From Gemmatimonadota bacterium (GTDB lineage: Bacteria; Gemmatimonadota; Gemmatimonadetes; Gemmatimonadales; GWC2-71-9): 36,406 nt of DNA. Location of the stretch: contig CP070666.1 of NCBI GenBank assembly GCA_020351775.1, positions 3,871,055 through 3,907,460 on the forward strand, written 5' to 3'. The notes below the pieces were generated by a model that saw nothing but the letters and a program-made list of their open reading frames with translations, was not told the origin of the DNA and ran no database searches. Below are positions 8,810 to 17,643 of the stretch, piece by piece; positions within the stretch are counted from its first letter, which is position 1, and each line of letters begins with the position of its first letter. The translations under genes were made by a program, and so were the position numbers.

Positions 8810-9208
8810 CTACCGCCATCCCGGCCGAAACGCATCAGTAACGTGCTGCACGCTCGTGACCGGTCCGGATATCGTAACCCCAATCACATCAAATCGATAA
8901 ACGTCTCCGGGCCGGCCATAACGGTCCATCCACCCCTGGGCCACGCGGGCGATCTCGCGCTTCTTGTGCCACGTCACCGCCTCGAGCGGGCTCCCGAACG
9001 CCGTCCCGCGCCGGGTCTTCACTTCTATGAACGATACCAATGAACCCTTGCGTGCGATGAGATCCACTTCGATGCGGCCCAGACGGAACCGGTGTGACAT
9101 CACCGCCCAACCCTGGCTCTCCAGGAACTGGCGGGCGACTTGCTCACCCGCTACGCCGCGGCGGTGTCGCGGGTCTTTCCAGGTCGCTGGATCGGACTTG
9201 ACCGGCAC
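8810..9208 (-). CDS. yraN: YraN / UPF0102 family nuclease-like protein
   Basis: Small protein with a restriction-endonuclease-like fold, widespread and of uncertain role, proposed to act on DNA in recombination or uptake. It shows the family pattern: GVAGEQVARQFLESQGW, then FRLGRIEVDLIARKGSLVSFIEVKTRR, in which the E-x-D and E-V-K residues form a putative PD-(D/E)XK active site, and a C-terminal RFDVIGV strand. Length 132 is normal. Start is GTG (9206-9208); no better in-frame start exists before an upstream stop. A purine-rich GGAGGAG lies 13 bases upstream, partly inside a small hairpin. It lies 144 bases downstream of ftsK and may be the last gene of that transcript. Confidence 0.9.
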   Translation of the reverse strand: MPVKSDPATWKDPRHRRGVAGEQVARQFLESQGWAVMSHRFRLGRIEVDLIARKGSLVSFIEVKTRRGTAFGSPLEAVTWHKKREIARVAQGWMDRYGRPGDVYRFDVIGVTISGPVTSVQHVTDAFRPGWR

Positions 9209-9224
9209 GAAGACAGGATAGCTC

Positions 9225-9239
9225 CTCCAGTTCCTGGAG
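9225..9239 (-). promoter_or_regulatory. Small hairpin overlapping the yraN ribosome-binding region
   Basis: On the minus strand CTCCAG, loop GAA, CTGGAG forms a perfect 6-bp stem. Its 3' arm includes the first half of the GGAGGAG preceding the yraN GTG. If the stem forms in mRNA it would hide part of that site. No T-run follows, so it is not a classical terminator for ftsK. Confidence 0.35.
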
Positions 9240-9352
9240 CGTTAACCGGAACTCTCCGCACCGTATCATTATCACGCCCACAACGCTGGGGGGCTGTCCC
9301 GTTCGTAGGCGACCGGCTGGGGACGGTGGTCTGGCGCTGCGACGAGGATCGT

Positions 9353-11623
9353 CTAGAGCTCTTCCAGCTCCTCCACACCCATCAGCACCTCCCGCGGTTT
9401 CGACCCATCCGGCGGTCCCAGCACACCCGCTTCATACAGCTGGTCTATGATGCGAGCGGCTCGCCCGTAGCCAATGCGCAGCTTGCGCTGCAACAGTGAA
9501 GTTGAACCGAGTCGATGGTTGATGCATGTCTCCGCGGCTTCACGGAACAACGGATCGCGATCGAGACCCGTGTCACCGCTGCCTCGCTCTGCAGCGGCCT
9601 CTTGGATTTCGATTGCCGCGACGACCTGCAGGATGTCCGCTTCCGTTGATTCGGGTGGCAGCAGTCCCTGCCGTTCCAGTTCTTCGTCGCGTTCCACTTT
9701 GCGTTCCCGATACCAGGTCATCAACCGCTCGGTTTCTTCAGTGCCGATGAAAGCGCCTTGCACCCTCACTGGCTCGCTCTTGCCCGGCGGCAGGAACAGC
9801 ATGTCACCGTTGCCCAGCAGGGTCTCGGCTCCGTTCTGATCCAGAATCGTCCGGCTGTCGACCTTGGAGGCCACTCGGAACGCTATTCTGGACGGGAAGT
9901 TGGCCTTGATCAGACCAGTGATCACATTGACGCTGGGGCGCTGCGTCGCCAGCACCAGGTGAATTCCAGTCGCCCGAGCCTTCTGCGCCAGGATTGCCAG
10001 AGGCTTCTCGATCTCACCCTGCACGGTCATCATCAGATCAGCGAGTTCGTCGACGATCAGAACGATGTATGGCAGGGGACCGTCCTCATAGTGGAGTGGG
10101 GAGCGAGAAGCGGTATCGGAAGTCGCTAGTTCCATGCCCGACCCAACGGCTCGAGCATCGGGGCTCTCGCAGGTCCAGCTGCCTGTTCGCTGCTCCGCCG
10201 GTTCGATTAGTTCCCTTCCTTCGGCAACCTTCCTATTGAAGTCGTGCACATTCCTGGCAGCATTGGCATGGAACAGCTCGTAGCGGTGCTCCATCTCATG
10301 GATGATCCACTTGAGCGTTTGCGCCGCCTGTTTGTTGTCGGTTACGACTGGATGCCGCAGGTGTGGCAAGGTGTTGTACACCGAAAGTTCGACCATCTTG
10401 GGATCGATCATGAGCAGGCGCAGCTCACGGGGAGTGTAGCGATAGACCAACCCGGTGATGATTGAGTTGATGCATACCGATTTCCCCGAACCTGTGGCCC
10501 CCGCGATAAGCAGGTGCGGCATCCTGGCCAGATCGGCTACTATCGGCTCTCCTTCGAGGTTTTCTCCGAGCGGGATCGGCAGGCTGCCCCTGCTCTGCTC
10601 CCACTCCGGCGCGGCTAGCAAGTCACGGAGCGGCACGATCCGCGGCGTCGGATTGGGGACCTCTACACCCACGGCCGCCTTGCCTGGGATCGGCGCCACG
10701 ATCCTGATCGACTTGGCCCGCATCGCCAATGCGAGATCGTCTGCCAGTGCGGCTATCCGACCCACCTTGATCCCCGGTGCAGGCGCAACTTCATATTGCG
10801 TCACAACCGGCCCCGTGGTTCTCCCAACGATCTTCCCCTCCACCCGGAACGTCTTCAACGTGTCGACCAGAACGTTGCCGAGCCGCTCGAGGTCGGCTGC
10901 TTCGTCGGTAGTGGTAGTACTCGCTCCGCCGTGCAGGAATTCCAGCGGCGGCAGGTCTTGGAGCGTTTCTTCGGGCTTGGAGCTGCGCCTTGAGAACCTG
11001 CCCAGCAGACCGCGCCGCTGATGGCGCAGTGCCGATTCCGGCTCAGCAACTAGGTCGTCCGCCGTGCCGGCGGTAGCCATTCCCGAGGCGGTGGAGACGG
11101 TTGGCCCTGGTGCGGCCTTCGTGGCCGCGGGTGCCAGCCTCTTGAAAGGATGCCAATCCAAGGTGTAGAGCGTCAGGCTGGATAGCGCGATGAGCCCCAG
11201 TATCACGGTTCCTGCCGTGCCGACGAGCGACGTCAGTAATACGACCAACATGGCTGGCAGCAGGCCGACACAACGCTGCACGAACGTCCATTGACCGTAG
11301 CTGGCCGGGACGTCGGTGGCGCTGCGGATGCCCGCAAAGACCGCTATCGCGAACGGCAGCAGTATCACGAGCCCGGCCATGAGAACCGATACACGGCGCA
11401 GTCCCGGTTCGCGGAAGCGCCCAAAACTGGCCAAGGCGACCACGATTCCCAGGGCCGGAATGATGGCGGCCCAGGAACCCAACGTGCGCCACAGGACGCC
11501 GCCGACCACTCGCCCAGCCGGGCCGGTGACGTCCCACGGAAGAAGTGTGAGTCCGATGAAGACGCCTGCCAGCAGAGCAACTATCGCGATCAATTCCTGC
11601 TTGTGGCGTGGCGTGAGTGCCAT
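9353..11623 (-). CDS. ftsK: FtsK/SpoIIIE DNA translocase
   Basis: Septum-located hexameric pump that clears chromosome termini during division. The N-terminus has about four transmembrane segments (roughly 10-28, 52-66, 78-98, 120-150). A linker to about 235 is short compared with E. coli FtsK. The alpha/beta motor has Walker A GATGSGKS (375-382) and Walker B VLIVDE (521-526), then QRPSVNVITG. A C-terminal winged-helix gamma domain (about 690-750, SLLQRKLRIGYGRAARIIDQL) would read polar KOPS-type sequences. An unusual polar stretch at about 473-516 lies between Walker A and B. ATG 11621-11623 lies 7 bases after the comB stop, so the two are co-transcribed. Confidence 0.97.
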   Translation of the reverse strand: MALTPRHKQELIAIVALLAGVFIGLTLLPWDVTGPAGRVVGGVLWRTLGSWAAIIPALGIVVALASFGRFREPGLRRVSVLMAGLVILLPFAIAVFAGIRSATDVPASYGQWTFVQRCVGLLPAMLVVLLTSLVGTAGTVILGLIALSSLTLYTLDWHPFKRLAPAATKAAPGPTVSTASGMATAGTADDLVAEPESALRHQRRGLLGRFSRRSSKPEETLQDLPPLEFLHGGASTTTTDEAADLERLGNVLVDTLKTFRVEGKIVGRTTGPVVTQYEVAPAPGIKVGRIAALADDLALAMRAKSIRIVAPIPGKAAVGVEVPNPTPRIVPLRDLLAAPEWEQSRGSLPIPLGENLEGEPIVADLARMPHLLIAGATGSGKSVCINSIITGLVYRYTPRELRLLMIDPKMVELSVYNTLPHLRHPVVTDNKQAAQTLKWIIHEMEHRYELFHANAARNVHDFNRKVAEGRELIEPAEQRTGSWTCESPDARAVGSGMELATSDTASRSPLHYEDGPLPYIVLIVDELADLMMTVQGEIEKPLAILAQKARATGIHLVLATQRPSVNVITGLIKANFPSRIAFRVASKVDSRTILDQNGAETLLGNGDMLFLPPGKSEPVRVQGAFIGTEETERLMTWYRERKVERDEELERQGLLPPESTEADILQVVAAIEIQEAAAERGSGDTGLDRDPLFREAAETCINHRLGSTSLLQRKLRIGYGRAARIIDQLYEAGVLGPPDGSKPREVLMGVEELEEL

Positions 11624-11630
11624 GCTGGGT

Positions 11631-12368
11631 CTAGTCGGGTATGGTGATCAGTCGTTTTGAATATACCGGGACCACGGTGTGAGAATCGACCTCTGTTGCC
11701 GCATCTATGTCCTTCTTGAATCCCAGTCGCTTCAGATCGCGTGCTGCGGCACTGGACAGGACGGCGCGGCGCCATTTGTCACCGTAATGGCGGGCCAATT
11801 CAAGCGCGGCTATGGCGGCATCGTTCAGCTCTGCCCGACGGCGCTCCCTGCCAGGAATGATTTCAGCCGCGAGACGTCCGGCCACGTACGCATCCTCCAA
11901 GGAGAACATGCTTTGTCTACCCGAGCAGAGTATCGTGATCTCCCCGTGCTCCTCAAATTCCTCACGCGCGCGGGCAACCACCGCCGAGAAGTTGGTGATC
12001 GCACTGATGAGGACCGGGTTGCCCGACTCGGCCGCCAACATCGCCGGAGTCCCGTTGGTGGTACTCATCACAATGGTCTTTCCCGCAACGGTCTCACAGG
12101 ACATCTCGAGCGGCGAATTGCCCAACGCGAAACCTTCGATCCGCAATGAGCCGCGCTCACCAGCCAACAGAACACTGCCCCGCTCCAAGTTCTGCGCCAG
12201 CTGCAAGGCATCGTCACCGGACGCGGCAGGGACAACCGCTCGAGCTCCGTGGGACAGCGCCGCTACGATTGATGTGGTTGAACGCAGGACGTCAATCACG
12301 AGAACGGGCTTGCCGGCCAAAGGCTGGTTCCCGATCCCAAGAGGGGTGAAGAAGACTGTGAGTTTCAC
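11631..12368 (-). CDS. comB: 2-phosphosulfolactate phosphatase family protein (ComB)
   Basis: ComB removes phosphate from 2-phosphosulfolactate, a step of archaeal coenzyme M biosynthesis and of sulfolactate formation in some bacteria; it is magnesium-dependent. Seen: [21 protein letters not shown] near the N-terminus, [20 protein letters not shown], and STTNGTPA, all ComB family signatures, then [18 protein letters not shown]. Length 245 is normal. The ATG overlaps the accC stop as ATGA (12365-12368), indicating coupling to accC. No ComA, ComC or sulfonate gene is in the window, so the true substrate in this organism is open. Confidence 0.92.
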   Translation of the reverse strand: MKLTVFFTPLGIGNQPLAGKPVLVIDVLRSTTSIVAALSHGARAVVPAASGDDALQLAQNLERGSVLLAGERGSLRIEGFALGNSPLEMSCETVAGKTIVMSTTNGTPAMLAAESGNPVLISAITNFSAVVARAREEFEEHGEITILCSGRQSMFSLEDAYVAGRLAAEIIPGRERRRAELNDAAIAALELARHYGDKWRRAVLSSAAARDLKRLGFKKDIDAATEVDSHTVVPVYSKRLITIPD

Positions 12369-13723
12369 GCTGCGGGCGCGAGCAGATCGGGCTCGCGTTC
12401 CAGCAACTTGGTGTCGACATCACCCGAGACGAAATCCTGGTGCTGAATAACCCGCTGCAAGAATGGGATGGTAGTCCTCACACCTTCAACGATGAATGAG
12501 TCGAGGGCGTGGTTCATGCGTGACAGAGCCTCGTCGCGTGTTCTCCCATGCACAATGACCTTCGCAATGAGAGAGTCGTAGTACGGTGGCACCGTATAAC
12601 CGGCGTAGATGTGAGTGTCGACGCGGACCCCTGGCCCACCCGGAGGGTGGTAGGTCGTGATTGTCCCGGGGTCGGGTTGGAAATTGCGGAATGGGTCTTC
12701 CGCATTCACGCGACACTCGATGGCGTGTCCCCTGAGCTGTTTGCTGTACAACTTGAGGCTGAGCGGCTCTCCAGCGGCTACCCGAATCTGCTCCTTCACC
12801 AGATCGAAGTTGGTGACCATTTCCGTCACTGGGTGCTCCACCTGAATCCTGGTGTTCATCTCCATGAAGTAGTAGGATCCATCCCGGTCCACCAGGAACT
12901 CGACCGTACCAGCGCCCACATACCCGATGCGCTCCGCAAGCGTCACCGCCGAATCACCCAGGTTCTGTCGCAGTTTGGCGCCAATCCCAGGGCTTGGCGA
13001 CTCCTCGATCAGTTTCTGATGTCTCCGTTGAATCGAGCAATCACGCTCACCAACATGCATCACGTTCCCGGAACAGTCTCCCATTATCTGGATTTCCACG
13101 TGGCGTGGGCGGGCCAGGAATTTCTCCACGTAGACGGTGGGATTTCCGAACGCGGCCAAGGCTTCGTTACGTGCCAGCTGGAACGCCTGACCAAAGCCAT
13201 CTCGGTCATCCGCGACTCGCATCCCCTTGCCACCCCCACCGGCCGCCGCCTTGATTATCACCGGAAAGCCTATGTCCTCGGCGATCGACATTGCCTCTTG
13301 GGGATCTTCGACTGCGCCCTTCGATCCCGGAATGACCGGCACGCCGAGTTCGATGGCCAGCTCCCGAGCGGCCGCCTTGTCGCCCATCAACCGGATCTGT
13401 TCCGCAGTGGGGCCGATAAACATGATCTTCGACGCCGCACATGTTTCGGCGAAACTCGCACTTTCCGCCAAGAACCCGTATCCCGGGTGAATCGCATCCG
13501 CACCTGTGATCTCTGCTGCTGCGATGATGTTGGCGACGCGGAGATAGGACAAGCGGCTGGGCGGAGGACCGATGCAGACTTCGTCGTCTGCGAACCTCAC
13601 GTGCAGCGACTCGCGGTCGGCCTCGCTGAACACCGCCACGGTCTCGATGCCCAACTCCTTGCACGCCCGAATCACCCGAAGGGCAATTTCCCCGCGGTTG
13701 GCTATCAGAATCTTGCTGAACAT
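12365..13723 (-). CDS. accC: Acetyl-CoA carboxylase, biotin carboxylase subunit
   Basis: ATP-dependent carboxylation of the biotin on AccB, first half-reaction of malonyl-CoA synthesis. Opens with the canonical [25 protein letters not shown]-grasp features: the glycine-rich [10 protein letters not shown] loop (around residue 160), [13 protein letters not shown], and the catalytic [13 protein letters not shown] near 290. The C-terminal AHAL-like region includes ECRVNAEDP. Length 452 matches the family. It begins 3 bases after the pilT-type gene and overlaps comB by 4 bases. Its partner accB is one gene upstream rather than adjacent. Confidence 0.98.
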   Translation of the reverse strand: MFSKILIANRGEIALRVIRACKELGIETVAVFSEADRESLHVRFADDEVCIGPPPSRLSYLRVANIIAAAEITGADAIHPGYGFLAESASFAETCAASKIMFIGPTAEQIRLMGDKAAARELAIELGVPVIPGSKGAVEDPQEAMSIAEDIGFPVIIKAAAGGGGKGMRVADDRDGFGQAFQLARNEALAAFGNPTVYVEKFLARPRHVEIQIMGDCSGNVMHVGERDCSIQRRHQKLIEESPSPGIGAKLRQNLGDSAVTLAERIGYVGAGTVEFLVDRDGSYYFMEMNTRIQVEHPVTEMVTNFDLVKEQIRVAAGEPLSLKLYSKQLRGHAIECRVNAEDPFRNFQPDPGTITTYHPPGGPGVRVDTHIYAGYTVPPYYDSLIAKVIVHGRTRDEALSRMNHALDSFIVEGVRTTIPFLQRVIQHQDFVSGDVDTKLLEREPDLLAPAA

Positions 13724-13726
13724 GGT

Positions 13727-14908
13727 CTAGGGTGTAAGGTTCTCGCCGAGTCCCAGCGGGTCTTGTCCGGCACCACCGCCCATCTGCTCGGCAAACGTAC
13801 GATCCGAAGTGCCCTCGATTCCGCTCACCCTCAGCGCAAACTCGCTCGGGTTGGTCGAGTAGAACAGGGCAGATTCATAACTGATGACGTCTTTTTGATA
13901 CCACTCCATCAGTGACTGATCGAACGACTGCATCCCATACTGCACCGTGCCTTCCTTGATCAACTCCGGAATGTCGAGTGCTTTCTCGGCATCTCGGATA
14001 TTGTCCCTGACGGCCGCCGTGTTGATGAGGATCTCACAGGCCGGGACCCTGCTCCGGCCTTGCCTCGTAGGTACGAGTCTGAGGCAGATGATGGCCTCGA
14101 GGGCGGTCGAAAGCAGGTTGCGCACCGCATCGTGCTCGTGCGGCGGGAAGAACGATATGATTCGGTTGATCGTCTGTGTCGCATCCGTAGTGTGAAGCGT
14201 CGAGAAGACCAGGTGTCCGGTATCTGCGGCCTTCATTGCGGTATCCAGAGTCAATCGATCACGGATCTCACCGATCAGTATCACGTCAGGATCCTGCCGC
14301 AACACATGTCGCAGGGCAGCGTCGAACGACAGCGTGTCCGAACCGACCTCGCGCTGAGACACGTTGGCGACGCCGTCACGATGCAGAAACTCGATCGGGT
14401 CCTCGATCGTGATGACGTTGCACTTGCGGTTCTGGTTGATGTGCTGGATCAACGCGGCCAACGTTGTGGACTTACCGGAGCCTGTCACACCGGTGACCAG
14501 CACGAGTCCCCGTGGCTTCAACGCTATCGTTTCCAGAACCTGCGGCAGGTGCAGCTGTTCGACCGACTTGACCTCGTACGGGATCGCGCGGAACACAAAC
14601 GCCAAAGTACCGCGCTGCTGGAACACGTTGGTTCTGAATCTCCCCACGCCAGGGACGCCGATTGCGAAATCGGCCTCCTTGTGCTCGGCAAACTCCTTCA
14701 CTTGCCTCGATGTCATGATCTGCTCGGCCAACGCCTTGAGTTCTTCCGGCTTTAGCGGCTGCTGACCGAGCTGGATCAGCTCACCGGCGACCCGTATGGT
14801 GGGGGGGCGACCCACCTTGAGATGAAGGTCTGACCCGCCCTGCTGGACCATCTCGGTAATCGACTGCTTGAAACTGAAAGTCGGAGCTGCTTGCGCTGAA
14901 TCAGCCAT
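13727..14908 (-). CDS. pilT: Type IV pilus retraction ATPase, PilT family
   Basis: Hexameric cytoplasmic ATPase that powers pilus retraction. Seen: N-terminal PAS-like domain with GGSDLHLKVGRPPTIRV, Walker A GVTGSGKS (140-147), Asp box ITIEDPIEFLH, Walker B VILIGEIRD (209-217), and the His box GHLVFSTLHTTDA (231-243). A degenerate form of the AIRNLIRE motif (VRDNIRD) sits near 305-315. At 393 residues it carries a Gly-rich extension past the usual PilT end. ATG 14906-14908 overlaps the accB stop by 8 bases, and the stop is 3 bases before accC, so it is physically inside the accBC operon. No other pilus gene is in the window. PilU-like function is an alternative. Confidence 0.93.
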   Translation of the reverse strand: MADSAQAAPTFSFKQSITEMVQQGGSDLHLKVGRPPTIRVAGELIQLGQQPLKPEELKALAEQIMTSRQVKEFAEHKEADFAIGVPGVGRFRTNVFQQRGTLAFVFRAIPYEVKSVEQLHLPQVLETIALKPRGLVLVTGVTGSGKSTTLAALIQHINQNRKCNVITIEDPIEFLHRDGVANVSQREVGSDTLSFDAALRHVLRQDPDVILIGEIRDRLTLDTAMKAADTGHLVFSTLHTTDATQTINRIISFFPPHEHDAVRNLLSTALEAIICLRLVPTRQGRSRVPACEILINTAAVRDNIRDAEKALDIPELIKEGTVQYGMQSFDQSLMEWYQKDVISYESALFYSTNPSEFALRVSGIEGTSDRTFAEQMGGGAGQDPLGLGENLTP

Positions 14909-15425
14909 TTGGGTCCACCCTGAATAGTACCTGACCGAATTCCACGGGTTGAGCGTCCTGAACCGTGATCTCCCTTACGACGCCGGAGATCTCAGAGTCC
15001 AGTGGGTTCATGATCTTCATCGCTTCGATAATGCACAAGGTCTGTCCGATGGCTATCCGACCGCCGATCTGCACGTACGGATCCGCCCCCGGTTCAGGCT
15101 GAGCGTAGAAGGTACCTACCATCGGTGACTTGATTTCGACCAGGTTCGCCGCAGGCGGGGCCTCAGGTGCCGGTTCTGCCGCCCCGGATTCCCCCCCCGT
15201 GGCGGGCGCAGCAGCCAGCGCTGCAGAATCGGGGGGCTGAGAAACCGCCGGACTTGCCACCGGATTGGCACTGACATGATACGATACCGGCCCCGTCGGA
15301 ATCGAGGTGGAGTTCTTAGATACCCGTATCGTCGTCGTCCACCATTTCTTCTTGATCTCGATCGTCTGAGCGTCTGAATTGCTCAAGAGATGGACCAGTT
15401 TCTCAACCAGGCTTATGTCAATCAT
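14901..15425 (-). CDS. accB: Acetyl-CoA carboxylase biotin carboxyl carrier protein
   Basis: Carries the biotin shuttled between biotin carboxylase and carboxyltransferase. The C-terminal biotinyl domain (about 95-172) has the EAMKIMN motif with the biotin-accepting Lys137. An N-terminal conserved helix (about 1-35, ISLVEKLVHLL) is followed by an Ala/Pro-rich flexible hinge (about 50-93). Length 174 is typical. The ATG overlaps the efp stop as ATGA, and the stop overlaps pilT by 8 bases. The order efp-accB is conserved in many bacteria. Confidence 0.97.
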   Translation of the reverse strand: MIDISLVEKLVHLLSNSDAQTIEIKKKWWTTTIRVSKNSTSIPTGPVSYHVSANPVASPAVSQPPDSAALAAAPATGGESGAAEPAPEAPPAANLVEIKSPMVGTFYAQPEPGADPYVQIGGRIAIGQTLCIIEAMKIMNPLDSEISGVVREITVQDAQPVEFGQVLFRVDPNG

Positions 15426-15982
15426 ACGCGCTCTAGGTATTTGTCATCACGTCTGTCCACCTTAATCTTCTGACCCTGCTCGATGAAGAGCGGCACCTGT
15501 ACCACCGCGCCAGTTTCGAGTTTGGCCGGCTTGGTACCACCGCTAGCTGTGTCACCCCGCAATCCAGGATCAGTCTCCACCACCTCGAGTTCGATGAAGA
15601 ACGGCAACTCGATCATGATGACTGTGCCATCATGGACTAGTCCCGAACACTCCATCCCCTCCCTGAGGTACTTGATCTGATCTGCCCCAATCACGTCGTC
15701 CGTGATCGGGATATCGTCGTACGACTGCATGTCCATGAAGTGGCGCAGGTGGCCATCGCTGTAGGAATACTGGACCGGCCGCCGTTCAAGCCGAACCTCC
15801 GATACCTTCTCCCCAGCAGTCCAAGTACGATCAAGCACTGCCCCGCTCCGCACGTTCTTGAGCTTGCTGCGGACAAAAGCTCCGCCTTTGCCAGGCTTCA
15901 CATGCTGAAAATACACAACTTGGAACAGTTGGCCGTCAATCTCAAGCACCATACCATTCCGGAAATCTGTGGTTGTAGCCAT
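15422..15982 (-). CDS. efp: Elongation factor P
   Basis: Binds between the P and E sites and rescues ribosomes stalled on polyproline. Three beta-barrel domains are evident. The domain I loop reads KPGKGGAF with Lys32 at the tip. This position is lysine in both the lysylated E. coli and the 5-aminopentanolylated B. subtilis types, so the rhamnosyl-arginine type is excluded. No modification enzyme is in the window. The C-terminal domain ends in QKIKVDRRDDKYLERV, matching the family. ATG 15980-15982 has an excellent AGGAGG six bases upstream or less. The upstream gap of 133 bases to the aminopeptidase holds nothing I recognise beyond a 10-base palindrome at 16065-16074. Confidence 0.98.
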   Translation of the reverse strand: MATTTDFRNGMVLEIDGQLFQVVYFQHVKPGKGGAFVRSKLKNVRSGAVLDRTWTAGEKVSEVRLERRPVQYSYSDGHLRHFMDMQSYDDIPITDDVIGADQIKYLREGMECSGLVHDGTVIMIELPFFIELEVVETDPGLRGDTASGGTKPAKLETGAVVQVPLFIEQGQKIKVDRRDDKYLERV

Positions 15983-16115
15983 GGTCCTCCTGCGCCTGAG
16001 CTGAAGCGGAATCCCTTGATCTCTGCCCGAGCCATCTCCAGCTTCGCTGATCGGGTATGCTCGGCTGGCGCCAGATGCCGGCCGTCGTCTATAACCCTCG
16101 CCCTATCCTGGAGAT

Positions 16116-17207
16116 CTAGGTCAATTCTCGTAACTCGGTCATTCCGTCGGAGAGCAGCTCACACCCTTCCGCACTCAAAAAAACGTCATCTTCTATCCTT
16201 ACACCACCCCAGCCCGGGAAGTAGAGCCCGGGCTCGACCGTGACAACTGCAGCCTCAGGAAGCGCCGCTTCGTTCGCCTTGCTCACCCGCGGGTTCTCAT
16301 GTACCTCGAGGCCCAACCCGTGACCAAGTGAATGACCGAACGCGTCGCCGAAGCCCCTCTCTTCGATCACCGAACGAGCCAAGCCGTCCGCCTCCCTACC
16401 ACTCATCCCTGCGTGAATGCCCCCAACAGCCCGACGATGCGCCTCACGAACCAGGTCGTATGCCACGCGCTGACGCTCATCAGCTGTGCGTCCCATCAGG
16501 ACGGTGCGGGTGATATCGGCGCAGTATCCATCCACCTGGGCACCAAAGTCAAGGAGCACCAGCTCTCCCGGCTGGATCACCCTGCTGGTCGTTCCCGCGT
16601 GCGGCAGTGCGCTACGAGGACCGGATGCCGCTATCGTCGGGAACGGGTGCCATTCGGACCCTCGCAACCGGAGCTCGCTTTCTAGCGTCGCCGCAACCTC
16701 CAGCTCGCTGAATCCTACCCGGATCTGGCCGAGCGCTGATTCCAACGCCTCACAGGCCAGCCTAGCCGCCTCACGAATGGCTGCGACCTCGCTGGGGTCC
16801 TTACGGGCCCGCAGCTGTTCCACCAGCGGTCTCGCCGGCTCAAGTAAAGCAGCAAAGTCCGGAGGCGTGAATTCCGCAGCCTGCTTCACCGAGACCACGT
16901 GGCCTTCGAAACCCAGCCGGCCAAGTCTCCGGCGCTCCGCCACCACGCGCCACACCCGCGACCAGATATCGTTGGGCACGATCTCAATGCGGGCCGCGTC
17001 GCCAATATCGTGTTCAGCCTGGACGCGATACCGGAAGTCGGAGAAGAAGACCAGCTCGTCAGGAAACACGACGACGACAGCCGCCGAGCCCGAGAACCCC
17101 GTCAGGTACCGCACATTAGGCATGTGGCTGACGATCAGGCCATCTAATCCCGCCTCATCGAGCAGAGCGACCAGAGCGTCACGGCGGTCACCGCGGAAGT
17201 CAGCCAC
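16116..17207 (-). CDS. M24 family Xaa-Pro peptidase (aminopeptidase P / prolidase type)
   Basis: Dinuclear-metal peptidase cleaving bonds next to proline. An N-terminal creatinase-like domain (about 1-125, with YLTGFSGSAA) precedes the pita-bread catalytic domain. Metal ligands are visible in order: the two Asp in LLDFGAQVDGYCADITRT, His in HGLGLEVHE, Glu in TVEPGLY and Glu in VRIEDDV. Length 363 is normal. GTG 17205-17207 overlaps the aroQ stop by 8 bases (GTGGCTGA). The order aroQ, this gene, efp, accB, accC matches the conserved block of Bacillus (yqhS-yqhT-efp-accBC). Whether it acts on dipeptides or longer peptides cannot be read here. Confidence 0.94.
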   Translation of the reverse strand: MADFRGDRRDALVALLDEAGLDGLIVSHMPNVRYLTGFSGSAAVVVVFPDELVFFSDFRYRVQAEHDIGDAARIEIVPNDIWSRVWRVVAERRRLGRLGFEGHVVSVKQAAEFTPPDFAALLEPARPLVEQLRARKDPSEVAAIREAARLACEALESALGQIRVGFSELEVAATLESELRLRGSEWHPFPTIAASGPRSALPHAGTTSRVIQPGELVLLDFGAQVDGYCADITRTVLMGRTADERQRVAYDLVREAHRRAVGGIHAGMSGREADGLARSVIEERGFGDAFGHSLGHGLGLEVHENPRVSKANEAALPEAAVVTVEPGLYFPGWGGVRIEDDVFLSAEGCELLSDGMTELRELT

Positions 17208-17643
17208 CGCGGTCCACGAGATGGGCTACCAGCGCATCGAATCCGAGCAGATAGCTCCGTGGGCCAAAGCCGGCTACCACACCCACCGCCAGATCTGCCA
17301 ACAGCGAGTGACGTCGATCCTGCTCGCGTGCGAAGATGTTGGACAAGTGGACTTCCACGAAGGGGATGCGCACGGCCAGCAGCGTGTCCCGTACCGCCAG
17401 GGAGGTGTGAGTGAAGGCCGCAGCATTGATCAGGGCGCCGTCCACGGTGCCCGCTAGCCCCTGGATCAGCTCAACGAACTCGCCTTCATGGTTGGTTTGA
17501 GACCAAGCTACCTGTACGTCGCGCTCAGCCGCGCGAGCTCGCACTAACCGCTCTATCTCGGCAAGCGCAGTGCGACCATAGATGTGGGGTTCCCGGGTGC
17601 CAAGCAGGTTGAGGTTGGGCCCGTTGATAACGGCGATCTTCAC
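17200..17643 (-). CDS. aroQ: Type II 3-dehydroquinate dehydratase
   Basis: Third step of the shikimate pathway, dehydrating 3-dehydroquinate by the type II anti-elimination route. The N-terminus is diagnostic: INGPNLNLLGTREPHIYG, with the flexible-lid Arg17 and catalytic Tyr22. NHEGEFVELIQ supplies the region around the active-site Asn/Glu, INAAAFTHTS the substrate-binding Asn/His, and VEVHLSNIFARE the catalytic His region. Length 147 is standard. GTG 17641-17643 immediately follows the TAG of the TPR protein, so translation may be reinitiated. No other shikimate gene is nearby. Confidence 0.97.
   Translation of the reverse strand: MKIAVINGPNLNLLGTREPHIYGRTALAEIERLVRARAAERDVQVAWSQTNHEGEFVELIQGLAGTVDGALINAAAFTHTSLAVRDTLLAVRIPFVEVHLSNIFAREQDRRHSLLADLAVGVVAGFGPRSYLLGFDALVAHLVDRGG

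Noticed and set aside
8489..9043. 184-codon plus-strand frame upstream of recA
   Set aside because: Half of it is antisense to yraN and the rest covers the gap with no domain; no ribosome site or partner gene supports it.
12548..13915. 455-codon plus-strand frame opposite accC
   Set aside because: It is antisense to a full-length accC with intact family motifs, and its translation lacks any recognisable domain; long antisense frames are expected in high-GC genes.
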